DNA of 64,000 nucleotides, taken from positions 4,836,001 through 4,900,000 of the forward strand of contig NZ_CP023689.1 in NCBI RefSeq assembly GCF_008704715.1. Reading direction: 5' to 3'. Under the pieces are notes generated by a model. That model ran no database searches. It had not been told where the DNA came from and saw only the letters and a program-made list of their open reading frames with translations. Below, in pieces: positions 17,029 through 24,928 of this stretch. Source of the stretch: Streptomyces chartreusis (lineage in GTDB: Bacteria; Actinomycetota; Actinomycetes; Streptomycetales; Streptomycetaceae). How positions within the stretch are numbered: the stretch's first letter is position 1; every line of letters begins with the position of its first letter. The translations under genes and the position numbers were made by a program.

Positions 17029-18522
17029 ATGGGCATTCTCACTCTCCTGCGGAACGCATTCGGCCGGTCACGCAAAGCGCGTACCGCCGAAGCAGAGGGT
17101 GCGACGACGCCTTCGCCGGAAGCCCGGCCGACGGTCCCGTCCCCGTCCCCGGAACCCCAGCCGGCCCCGTCCGCCCAGGTCCCGGAACCCCGAAGCGCGG
17201 ACCGCCCGGCCCCGGAGGCGACGAAGCCGACCGAACCGACCGACCAGGACGACGAGCACGACCTGGTCTCGGCAGCCTTCGACAACGTGACGGTCCCGAA
17301 GCCGGCGGAGCCGGTGGAACCGACGGCCGCGGAAGCCGCGCCGGTCGCCCAGGAGCCGGTGGTGGCTGAGGCGACGCCGGTCGAGGAAGAGCCGGTGGCG
17401 GTCGAGGATCCGGTGGTCGCCGAGGAGGCGCCTGCCGAGGAGCCCGCCACGGAGGCGCCGGCCGCTGAGGCGCCGGCCGCCGAGGAGCCCGTCACGGAGG
17501 CGCCGGTCGCCGAGGAGACGGTGGCCGAGGAGCCGGTCGCTGAGACCCCCGTCGTCGAAGAGGCCGTCGTCGAGGAGACCCCGGTCGCCGCGGAGCCGGC
17601 CGTAGAGGAGCCGGTGGCTGAGGAGCCCGCGGCTGCCGAGGAGCCCGCGCCGGTCGCCGAGGTCGAGCCGGAGACGGCCCCCGAGCCCGAGGCGTCCGTC
17701 GAGGTCACGCCCGAGGCCGAGCCGGAGCCCGCCGCGGAGGCCGAGCCGGTCGCCGAGGCCGCTCCGGCCGAGGCGGTCGAGGACGACGGAGCCGCGGTCG
17801 CCGACGGCGGGGACGCCGTACAGGGGCCACTCGCAGCCGACGACGAGAGCCGCACGGGTGGTGCGGGTGGGAACAACCAGGCCGAAGGCGAAGCCGAGGC
17901 CACGGCCACCCCACCCGCCGTCGCCCTCGCAAAGGCCGGCCTCACCACCGCCCGCGCCAAGGTCTACCTCGTCCTCGACCGCTCCGCGAGCATGCGCCCG
18001 TACTACAAGGACGGCTCCGCCCAGGCCCTCGCCGACCAGACCCTCGCCCTCGCCGAGCACCTGGACCCCGACGCCCCCGACACCGCCGTACACGTCGTCT
18101 TCTTCTCCACCGAGGTCGACGGCACCACCGACCTCACCCGCACCTCCTCCGAGACCGCGATCGACGACGCGCACGCCGGCCTCGGCCGCATGGGCCGCAC
18201 CAGCTACCACGCCGCCGTGGAAGCCGTACTCGCCCACTACGACAAGAACGCCACCCCCGGCGCCCCCGCCCTCGTCGTCTTCCAGACCGACGGCGCCCCC
18301 GACGCCAAGACCCCGGCCACCCACGCCCTCACCGAAGCCGCGAAGAGCCACCCCTCGGTGTTCTTCTCCTTCATCGCGTTCGGCGACCACGACAACAAGG
18401 CGTTCGACTACCTCCGCAAGCTGAAGACCGACAACACGGCCTTCTTCCACACGGGCCCGACCCCCCTGGAGCTCACGGACGCGGAGCTCTACGACGGCGT
18501 ACTGATCGACTGGCGCCCGTAG
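17029..18522 (+). CDS. VWA (TerF-like) domain protein with long acidic Ala/Pro/Glu/Val arm
   Basis: A 497-residue protein starting at ATG 17029 behind GAAGGG. Residues 1-20 are basic, 20-75 are Pro-rich, and about 80-265 consist of imperfect short repeats of the VAEEPVAE and TEAPAAEE type with almost no hydrophobic core, so they are probably disordered. The C-terminal domain (about 300-497) is a von Willebrand A fold with a near-complete MIDAS: DRSASMRPYY (D-x-S-x-S), GRTSYHAA (Thr) and FQTDGAPDA (Asp). It resembles the TerF-type VWA domains of tellurite and stress-response proteins. No signal peptide is present. It is monocistronic, followed by a hairpin at 18575-18616. Metal-dependent protein binding is likely; the partner is unknown. 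Confidence 0.8.
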   Translation: MGILTLLRNAFGRSRKARTAEAEGATTPSPEARPTVPSPSPEPQPAPSAQVPEPRSADRPAPEATKPTEPTDQDDEHDLVSAAFDNVTVPKPAEPVEPTAAEAAPVAQEPVVAEATPVEEEPVAVEDPVVAEEAPAEEPATEAPAAEAPAAEEPVTEAPVAEETVAEEPVAETPVVEEAVVEETPVAAEPAVEEPVAEEPAAAEEPAPVAEVEPETAPEPEASVEVTPEAEPEPAAEAEPVAEAAPAEAVEDDGAAVADGGDAVQGPLAADDESRTGGAGGNNQAEGEAEATATPPAVALAKAGLTTARAKVYLVLDRSASMRPYYKDGSAQALADQTLALAEHLDPDAPDTAVHVVFFSTEVDGTTDLTRTSSETAIDDAHAGLGRMGRTSYHAAVEAVLAHYDKNATPGAPALVVFQTDGAPDAKTPATHALTEAAKSHPSVFFSFIAFGDHDNKAFDYLRKLKTDNTAFFHTGPTPLELTDAELYDGVLIDWRP

Positions 18523-18574
18523 CCCCCGTAGATCACCACCGTCAGACAACAGTCACCACCGAAGATCCCCGGTC

Positions 18575-18616
18575 GGCCGCCCCCTTCCCACCCCTCAAAA
18601 CGGGAAGCGGGCGGCC
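18575..18616 (+). terminator. Hairpin after the VWA gene
   Basis: 15-base arms at 18575-18589 and 18602-18616 pair with one mismatch around a 12-base loop, between the VWA gene and metG. Confidence 0.6.
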
Positions 18617-18689
18617 CACCCATGTCGGCTACGATTTCAAGGTTCGCAAAGAACCAAGAACCCGAAATCCGACCTGGGAGCAGCCCCCG

Positions 18690-20405
18690 ATGGCTCGACA
18701 CCTCATCACCAGCGCCCTTCCGTACATCAACGGAATCAAGCACCTGGGCAACATGGTGGGGTCCATGCTCCCGGCGGACGTGTACTCCCGGTACCTCCGC
18801 CAGCGCGGCCACGACGTCCTCTACATCTGCGCCACCGACGAGCACGGCACCCCCGCCGAGCTCGCCGCGAAGGAGCAGGGCATCCCGGTCGCGGACTTCT
18901 GCGCGCAGGCCCACGACGCGCAGAAGGCGGTCTACGACGGCTTCGCGCTGGCCTTCGACTACTTCGGCCGCAGCTCCAGCCCGCAGAACGTCGAGATCAC
19001 CCAGCACTTCGCCCGCAAGCTGCACGAGAACGGCTTCATCGAAGAGCGCGCGATCCGCCAGGTGTACAGCCCCGCGGACGGCCGCTTCCTCCCGGACCGC
19101 TACGTCGAGGGCACCTGCCCCCACTGCGGCTACGACAAGGCCCGCGGCGACCAGTGCGAGAACTGCACGCGCGTCCTGGACCCGACCGACCTGATCAACC
19201 CGCGCTCCGCGATCTCCGGCTCCACGGACCTGGAGGTCCGCGAGACCAAGCACCTCTTCCTCCTGCAGTCCAAGCTGCAGAACGAGGTCAAGGAGTGGGT
19301 CTCCCGCCACGACGGCGTGTGGCCGCACCTGGCGTCCTCCATCGCCCACAAGTGGCTGACCGAGGGCCTGCACGACCGCGCGATCACCCGTGACCTGGAC
19401 TGGGGCGTGCCCGTCCCGGCGGACACGTGGCCGGAGCTGGCGGCCGAGGGCAAGGTCTTCTACGTCTGGTTCGACGCCCCGATCGAGTACATCGGCGCGA
19501 CGAAGGAGTGGTCGGACCAGGACCCGGAGAACCGCGACTGGAAGTCGTGGTGGTACGAGGCCGACGACACCGTCCGCTACACCGAGTTCATGGCGAAGGA
19601 CAACGTCCCCTTCCACACCGTGATGTTCCCGGCCACCGAGCTCGGCATCCGCGAGCCGTGGAAGAAGGTCGACTTCGTCAAGGCCTTCAACTGGCTGACG
19701 TACTACGGCGGAAAGTTCTCCACGTCCCAGAAGCGCGGTGTCTTCACCGACCAGGCCCTGGAGATCCTGCCCGCCGACTACTGGCGCTACTTCCTGATCG
19801 CCAACGCCCCCGAGTCCGACGACTCGTCCTTCACCTGGGAGCACTTCACGGCCACGGTGAACAAGGACCTGGCCGACACCCTCGGCAACTTCGTCAACCG
19901 CGTGCTGTCCTTCTCCAAGAAGCGCTTCGGCGAGGAGGTCCCGGCGGGCGGCGAGCCCGGTGAGGCGGAGGCGAAGCTCGGCGAGCAGATCGCCGAACTC
20001 CTCGCCGAGTACGAGTCGCAGATGGAGGCGCTCCAGTTCCGCAAGGCGGCCGCCGCCCTGCGCGCCCTGTGGTCGGCCGGCAACTCCTACCTGGAGGAGA
20101 AGGCCCCCTGGCTGGAGATCAAGACCGACAAGGACGGCGCGGCCCTCACCCTGCGCACCGCGATGAACCTGATCCACCTCTACGCGGTGGTCTCGGAGCC
20201 CTTCATCCCGGCCAGCTCGGCCGCCATGCGCCAGGCGTTCGCCCTGACCGACGACACGGCGACCTGGATCACGCAGGACGAGGCCAGGTCCCTCACGGCC
20301 GTCCCCGTCGGCACCCCCTTCACCGTCCCCCCGGTCCTCTTCGCCAAGCTCACGGACGAGGACCTGGAGACCTACAAGGAACGCTTCGGCGGCGAGGCCG
20401 TTTAA
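18690..20405 (+). CDS. metG: Methionyl-tRNA synthetase, copy 1 (single zinc knuckle, KFSTS)
   Basis: A 571-residue class I synthetase starting at ATG 18690 behind GGGAG. It charges tRNA-Met and initiator tRNA with methionine. The HIGH-type motif is KHLGN near residue 17; a zinc knuckle C-x2-C-x9-C-x2-C lies at about residues 146-160 (CPHC ... CENC); the editing/anticodon parts follow. The KMSKS loop reads KFSTS followed by QKRG near residue 345, so the usual second Lys is Thr. There is no C-terminal tRNA-binding domain. It is followed after 41 bases by a second, clearly different MetRS gene, so the two may be co-transcribed. This copy resembles the archaeal/eukaryotic-like MetRS type. Confidence 0.92.
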   Translation: MARHLITSALPYINGIKHLGNMVGSMLPADVYSRYLRQRGHDVLYICATDEHGTPAELAAKEQGIPVADFCAQAHDAQKAVYDGFALAFDYFGRSSSPQNVEITQHFARKLHENGFIEERAIRQVYSPADGRFLPDRYVEGTCPHCGYDKARGDQCENCTRVLDPTDLINPRSAISGSTDLEVRETKHLFLLQSKLQNEVKEWVSRHDGVWPHLASSIAHKWLTEGLHDRAITRDLDWGVPVPADTWPELAAEGKVFYVWFDAPIEYIGATKEWSDQDPENRDWKSWWYEADDTVRYTEFMAKDNVPFHTVMFPATELGIREPWKKVDFVKAFNWLTYYGGKFSTSQKRGVFTDQALEILPADYWRYFLIANAPESDDSSFTWEHFTATVNKDLADTLGNFVNRVLSFSKKRFGEEVPAGGEPGEAEAKLGEQIAELLAEYESQMEALQFRKAAAALRALWSAGNSYLEEKAPWLEIKTDKDGAALTLRTAMNLIHLYAVVSEPFIPASSAAMRQAFALTDDTATWITQDEARSLTAVPVGTPFTVPPVLFAKLTDEDLETYKERFGGEAV

Positions 20406-20446
20406 AGCAGGTGAGGGCCGTCGCCGGGGTGTGATGGAGTGAGGTC

Positions 20447-22015
20447 ATGACGTACTACGTCACGACCCCCATCTACTACGTCAACGACGCCCCGCACCTG
20501 GGTCACGCCTACACCACCCTCGCGGCCGACGTCCTCGCCCGCTGGCATCGCCGGCGCGGCGAGGACGTCTGGTTCCTGACGGGCACGGACGAGCACGGGC
20601 AGAAGATCCTGCGGACCGCGGAGGCGAACGGCGTCGGCCCCAAGGAGTGGGCCGACCGGCTCGTCCACGAGTCCTGGCAGCCCCTGTGGGAGCACCTGGA
20701 GATCGCCAACGACGACTTCATCCGCACCACGCAGCAGCGGCACACGGACCGGGTGCGGGAGTTCGTCCAGGACCTCCACGACCGGGGCGAGATCTACCAG
20801 GACAGCTACGAGGGGCCGTACTGCGTCGACTGCGAGGAGTTCAAGCTCCCCGGTGAACTGCTGGACGGCGAGGGCGAGTACGCCGGCCGGAAGCTCTGCC
20901 CGATCCACAAGAAACCGGTGGAACTGCTGAAGGAGGAGAACTACTTCTTCAGGCTCAGCGCGTACACCGACCGGCTGCTCGCCCACTACGAGGCCAACCC
21001 CGGCTTCATCCAGCCCGAGTCCGCGCGCAACGAGGTCGTGAACTTCGTACGGCAGGGCCTCCAGGACCTGTCCGTCTCCCGCTCGACGTTCGACTGGGGC
21101 GTCAAGGTCCCCTGGGACGAGCAGCACGTCATCTACGTGTGGATCGACGCGCTGCTGAACTACGCCACGGCCGTCGGCTACAACGAGAACCCGGAGAAGT
21201 TCGGGTCGACCTTCCCCGCCGACGTCCACCTGGTCGGCAAGGACATCCTCCGCTTCCACGCGGTCATCTGGCCGGCCTTGCTGCTGGCGAACGGCCTGCC
21301 GCTGCCCGGCAGGATCGCCGCCAACGGCTGGCTGCTGGTCGGCGGCGAGAAGATGAGCAAGTCCAACCTGACCGGCATCAAGCCGCAGGACCTGACCGCG
21401 CACTTCGGCGTGGACGCGTACCGCTGGTACTTCCTGCGCGCGATCGCCTTCGGCCAGGACGGCTCGTTCTCCTGGGAGGACTTCTCCGCCCGCTACACCA
21501 GCGAGCTGGCCAACGACTACGGCAACCTCGCCTCCCGCGTCACCGCGATGGTCGGCGGGTACTTCGACGGCGAGCTGCCGGCCGCGACGGCCGACGGCGA
21601 GGCCGAGCGGGCGGTCCGGGAAGGGCTGGCGAGGGCCGTCGCGGAGGCCGACCGCCGGATCGGTGAGGAGCTGGACTTCCAGGGCGGCATCCTGGCCGTC
21701 TTCGACTTCGTGAAACAGGTCAACGGCTATCTCACCGAGCAGCAGCCGTGGAAGGCCGCCAAGGACCCCTCCGAGGAGGCCGCCGCCCGCCTCGCGACCA
21801 TCCTCTACACGGCCGCGGAGTCCCTGCGTGCCGTGGCGGTCCTGCTGGGCCCGGTGATGCCGGAGACCTCCGGCAAGCTGTGGGAATCCCTGGGCGCCGA
21901 GGCGTCCCTCGGCGCCCTCGCGGACCAGCGGATCCAGGATGCCGCCGAGTGGGGCAGGCTCCCCGCGGGCGCCACAGTCACGAAGGGCGCTGTTCTCTTC
22001 CCACGACTGTCGTGA
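20447..22015 (+). CDS. Methionyl-tRNA synthetase, copy 2 (classical KMSKS)
   Basis: A 522-residue class I synthetase starting at ATG 20447. The HIGH motif is HLGHAYT near residue 24; TDEHGQKI is the typical MetRS motif; the zinc-binding part is CVDCEEFK ... LCPIHKK (C-x2-C ... C-x2-H), unlike copy 1; the KMSKS loop is a canonical KMSKSN near residue 303. The C-terminal anticodon-binding domain is complete (VNGYLTEQQPWK) and no EMAP domain is added. The two MetRS proteins share only family motifs, so this is not a recent duplication. It could be a back-up, a condition-specific enzyme or one resistant to a MetRS inhibitor. The catalytic residues look intact. Confidence 0.9.
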   Translation: MTYYVTTPIYYVNDAPHLGHAYTTLAADVLARWHRRRGEDVWFLTGTDEHGQKILRTAEANGVGPKEWADRLVHESWQPLWEHLEIANDDFIRTTQQRHTDRVREFVQDLHDRGEIYQDSYEGPYCVDCEEFKLPGELLDGEGEYAGRKLCPIHKKPVELLKEENYFFRLSAYTDRLLAHYEANPGFIQPESARNEVVNFVRQGLQDLSVSRSTFDWGVKVPWDEQHVIYVWIDALLNYATAVGYNENPEKFGSTFPADVHLVGKDILRFHAVIWPALLLANGLPLPGRIAANGWLLVGGEKMSKSNLTGIKPQDLTAHFGVDAYRWYFLRAIAFGQDGSFSWEDFSARYTSELANDYGNLASRVTAMVGGYFDGELPAATADGEAERAVREGLARAVAEADRRIGEELDFQGGILAVFDFVKQVNGYLTEQQPWKAAKDPSEEAAARLATILYTAAESLRAVAVLLGPVMPETSGKLWESLGAEASLGALADQRIQDAAEWGRLPAGATVTKGAVLFPRLS

Positions 22016-22132
22016 ATTTCTTGACCGATCGGTGGCCAACTCGGGGACATCACGGGGATGTTGTCCATCCTGTTGGCATCGATCCCGCCCCGGGGGCACC
22101 ATGACCCCCCGCACGACCGTATGGTTTCCGCC

Positions 22133-22609
22133 ATGGCAGTCCCTGAGGTCATCCCGATCGCGTACGAGCCGCACGGCCGTACCGAGGCGATCGGCTTTTA
22201 CGAGGACGGGCAGTTCATGGGGTCGGTGACGTACGCCTTCCCCAAGGGCTTCGAACTCGACACCGGCTGGGAAGAGCACAAACGCCTCTACGCGGTCCTG
22301 CACACGTTCGATCCCGACGGCAGGTACCGCGACTCGGAGATCTGGTGTGCCGGAACCTGGGCCGAGCAGCAGCGTGCCCCGCAGGGCGGCGACTCGCCGC
22401 TCGCCCGTGCCCGCGCCCGGCTGGCGACGCTGCTGCGCAGCCTGCCCCGGCGGACGTACACGGACATCGCGATACGTCCCTTCCAGCTCACCTTCGAGGG
22501 TGTGCTGTTCGGTCTCGTCACCGACGAGGACGACGAGGAGGCGTGGGCCGAGCTCCATCCCGACAATCTGGGCTTCGGCGAACCCTGGGACGGTTCGTAC
22601 GACACCTGA
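22133..22609 (+). CDS. Conserved actinobacterial hypothetical protein
   Basis: A 158-residue protein. ATG 22133 is preferred (MAVPEVIPIAYEPHG); ATG 22121 and an upstream start at 22058 are also in frame. TATGGT at 22119-22124 is a -10-like hexamer 8 bases before ATG 22133 and there is no ribosome binding site, so the message may be leaderless. The sequence has no signal, membrane helix or known motif; it shows a beta-rich N-terminus (RTEAIGFYEDGQFMGSVTYAF), Arg/Ala-rich helices in the middle and an acidic C-terminus (TDEDDEEAWAELHPDN). I do not recognise a named family. Confidence 0.65.
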   Translation: MAVPEVIPIAYEPHGRTEAIGFYEDGQFMGSVTYAFPKGFELDTGWEEHKRLYAVLHTFDPDGRYRDSEIWCAGTWAEQQRAPQGGDSPLARARARLATLLRSLPRRTYTDIAIRPFQLTFEGVLFGLVTDEDDEEAWAELHPDNLGFGEPWDGSYDT

Positions 22610-22694
22610 TCGTTTACCCCTCTATGCCTGGACCCCTCCGAGGCGCTATACATTGCGAAGATCATGTAGAGCCATCACGTGGGGGGATCCATTC

Positions 22695-23060
22695 ATGGCG
22701 CTCTTCGGTAACGCGCACACCATCGACTCGGGTCAGGCGCAGCAGGACTTCGCCCGGCTGCTGGGTCACGGTGAGCAGGTGCACGCCGCGTACCTGCTGA
22801 TACGCGACACCATCCTGTTCACCGACCGTCGTCTGATCCTGGTCGACAAGCAGGGCATCACCGGCAAGAAGGTGGAGTACCACTCCATCCCGTACCGCAG
22901 CATCACGCACTTCGCGGTCGAGACCGCGGGCACCTTCGACCTGGACGCCGAGCTGAAGATCTGGGTCTCGGGCACGCCGACGCCGATCGAGAAGACGTTC
23001 ACCAAGGGCGTCGACATCTACGAGGTGCAGGCGATCCTTACGCAGTTCGTGGCGAAGTAG
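22695..23060 (+). CDS. Bacterial PH-domain protein
   Basis: A 121-residue protein starting at ATG 22695 behind a G6 ribosome binding site. The whole protein is one bacterial pleckstrin-homology-like domain (DUF1696 type): AAYLLIRDTILFTDRRLILVDKQG, then YHSIPYRSITHFAVETAG and a terminal helix DIYEVQAILTQFV. Members form ring-like oligomers in the cytoplasm; their role is not established. It ends just before a hairpin at 23072-23104 and is probably monocistronic. Confidence 0.85.
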   Translation: MALFGNAHTIDSGQAQQDFARLLGHGEQVHAAYLLIRDTILFTDRRLILVDKQGITGKKVEYHSIPYRSITHFAVETAGTFDLDAELKIWVSGTPTPIEKTFTKGVDIYEVQAILTQFVAK

Positions 23061-23071
23061 CCCGCACGTCC

Positions 23072-23104
23072 GGCCCCGCCGAGTCCGGCCGGCTCGGCGG
23101 GGCC
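23072..23104 (+). terminator. Hairpin terminator after the PH-domain gene
   Basis: 12-base perfect arms GGCCCCGCCGAG (23072-23083) and their complement (23093-23104) surround a 9-base loop. The -10-like CATAAT of the next gene begins 3 bases later. Confidence 0.65.
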
Positions 23105-23121
23105 GCCATAATCGGCGCACG

Positions 23122-23802
23122 ATGATCCCGCTCCGCCACCACCTGCTGACCGACGTCCTCACGATCGGCGCCCCCTACCCGCTCGTGCTGGCCGGCGGGT
23201 ACGCGGTCCGGGCGCACGGCCTGATGCCGGACGCCTCGGTCGAAGGGCCGCTGGAAGTGGCCACCGAGAGCCCCGAGCCGATGGACCGGGTCGCGGCGGC
23301 GGTCCGCACGGGCCTGACGGAACGCGGCTGGCTGGTGCGCCCCCTGGAGATCGACCCGCTGTCCGCGCGCCTCCTGGTCACCGGTGTGGAGGGCGCCGAG
23401 GAACACCCGGTCGACCTGGTGAAGGAAACCCTCTGGCAGCAGCCCGTCGCGACCGACCTGGGCCCCGCCCTCTCCCTCGATGACCTCATCGGCACCAAGG
23501 TCCGCGCGCTGGCCGACCGGGGCACCGCCCGCGACCTCACCGACGTCCACGCCGCCGCGGCCCACTGGAGCTTCCCCGACCTGGAGGAGCAGGGCCGGCG
23601 CCACGCCTGGGACGAGTTCGACCCGGCCGACCTCCAGTCCCGTCTGGAGGCGACGGAACTGCTGGACGACCGGGAGTTCACCACCCGGGGCCTGGACGCG
23701 GAGGCGGTGCCGGCCCTGCGCCGCTGGGTACGGGCCTGGGCCGACGACATCGCGGAGCGCCTGCTGGAGCAGGAGGCACTTCGGCCGCCCACGGAGGAGT
23801 GA
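23122..23802 (+). CDS. AbiEii-like nucleotidyltransferase-fold protein, catalytic motif altered
   Basis: A 226-residue protein starting at ATG 23122; CATAAT (23107-23112) lies 9 bases upstream and no ribosome binding site is visible, so it may be leaderless. The fold resembles AbiEii (MenT/AbiE toxin) nucleotidyltransferases: VLAGGYAVRAHGL near residue 22 and the later SLDDLIGTKVRALADRGTARDLTDVHA motif at about residues 117-142. In active members the first motif is followed by an R-x-T-x-D-x-D segment that binds the metal. Here the segment reads DASVEGPLEVAT, without the Asp pair, so nucleotide transfer may be lost. No AbiEi-type antitoxin is adjacent. It may be a retired toxin or a regulator. 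Confidence 0.75.
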   Translation: MIPLRHHLLTDVLTIGAPYPLVLAGGYAVRAHGLMPDASVEGPLEVATESPEPMDRVAAAVRTGLTERGWLVRPLEIDPLSARLLVTGVEGAEEHPVDLVKETLWQQPVATDLGPALSLDDLIGTKVRALADRGTARDLTDVHAAAAHWSFPDLEEQGRRHAWDEFDPADLQSRLEATELLDDREFTTRGLDAEAVPALRRWVRAWADDIAERLLEQEALRPPTEE

Positions 23803-23839
23803 CGGCCGCCTCCCGCCCCACCAGGCCCTCAGGTCCGCG

Positions 23840-24799
23840 TCAGCTCGCCGACGCCGACGCTCCCGGCTGGACCGCGTCGTCCGTGCCGTCGTGCGTGGCC
23901 TCGGGGGCGACGCCCATCGTGATCGTGGCGACCACGCCCTTCGCGATGCCGTTCTTGCGGTACTTCAGCTTCAGCAGGCCGCCCTCGGTCCCGTTGTCCG
24001 GGTAGATGGTGTCCTCGTCGAGCGTGGTGCGGGTGGTGGTGTTCGTGGAGTACGGCGCCACCTCCGCGGAGGCGAGCACGCTCTCCTCGTCGAAGAAGAA
24101 CTGACCGGTGTGGCAGGTGTTGCCGCCCTCGTAGCCGGCGTCCGTCCAGGTGCCGCTCACATGGACCTTGGTGTGGATGTGGACGCACCGGCCCTGGTAC
24201 CAGCCGGGGAAGACCGTCCTGAACTCCACCGTGCCGTTGCGGTCCGTCCGCCAGGTGCCGCGCAGATAGCGCTCGTCGTCCGTCGGCTCCTGGTGGACAC
24301 CGCCTCCCCCGCCGGGGCCGCCCGAGGGCTCACCGGACGGGGGCTCGCCCGTCGGCTCACCGGACGGCGGGGTGCCGCCGCCACCGCCACCGCCGCTGCC
24401 CATGTCCTCGTAACCCGAGTACACGCCCAGCGCGTTGCAGTGCCAGATGTCGACCGCGGCGTTCCTGATGGGCTTGCAGGTCTCGGAGTCGATCACCTTG
24501 AGGCGGAGGGTGAGCGGGATGCCCTCCTGGTCCTCGGTGATGTCCTTGCGGAGCTTGTCCGCGTCGATGTAGTAAGGGCCCTCGGTGGTCTCGGAGGTCA
24601 GCTTGTAGCAGGTCTCCGAGGCGCTGCCGCTCGCCGAGGCCGTGGTGCCCGCCGCGCTCTTCTCACCCGCGAAGGCGCCCGCCGCGAGGGTGCCGCCGAC
24701 GCCCACGGCGACCGCCGCGCCCGCGCCGGCCGCGACGACCTTGCGACGCGTGAGGTCCTTCTTGTGTTTCGGCCCTTCGGCCGTCTGGTTTCCCGTCAT
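23840..24799 (-). CDS. Tat-exported intradiol ring-cleavage dioxygenase-like protein
   Basis: A 319-residue protein starting at ATG 24799. The N-terminus has a twin-arginine-type motif LTRRKVVAAG near residue 17 and an Ala/Gly-rich hydrophobic segment to about residue 45. The dioxygenase domain (from about 70) shows the iron ligands of the family: Tyr in DIWHCNALGVYS, Tyr in FPGWYQGR and the two His in HIH. Intradiol enzymes cleave catechols between the hydroxyls. A 40-residue Gly/Pro/Ser-rich insert lies between the first and second ligand, and the C-terminus is an Ala/Ser tail. No catechol pathway genes are nearby, so the natural substrate (lignin-like or polyphenol) is unknown. Confidence 0.88.
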   Translation of the reverse strand: MTGNQTAEGPKHKKDLTRRKVVAAGAGAAVAVGVGGTLAAGAFAGEKSAAGTTASASGSASETCYKLTSETTEGPYYIDADKLRKDITEDQEGIPLTLRLKVIDSETCKPIRNAAVDIWHCNALGVYSGYEDMGSGGGGGGGTPPSGEPTGEPPSGEPSGGPGGGGGVHQEPTDDERYLRGTWRTDRNGTVEFRTVFPGWYQGRCVHIHTKVHVSGTWTDAGYEGGNTCHTGQFFFDEESVLASAEVAPYSTNTTTRTTLDEDTIYPDNGTEGGLLKLKYRKNGIAKGVVATITMGVAPEATHDGTDDAVQPGASASAS

Positions 24800-24881
24800 G
24801 GGCAGGGAAGTTAGGGACCACGCCTGTCAGGAGCTTAGGTAAGGGCTGGGTGAGAGCCCTGCATGTGCCGCACAAAGAGAA

Positions 24882-24913
24882 GTGGCCCGGAACCTGCGTC
24901 GGTTCCGAGCCAC
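24882..24913 (-). terminator. Terminator of aspS
   Basis: 13-base arms (24882-24894 and 24901-24913, one mismatch) with a 6-base loop lie 15 bases beyond the aspS stop. On the minus strand the hairpin is followed by a pyrimidine-rich stretch containing CTTCTCTTT. Confidence 0.7.
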
Positions 24914-24928
24914 CTCACTGCGTATCGC

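Noticed and set aside
18523..18689. T-box or SAM riboswitch upstream of metG
   Set aside because: I looked for a T-box core or SAM-aptamer pairing and saw only a terminator hairpin and a short leader.
20402..22558. 718-residue open frame antisense to MetRS copy 2
   Set aside because: It mirrors the metG sequence with no motif; the plus-strand gene carries complete class I synthetase motifs.
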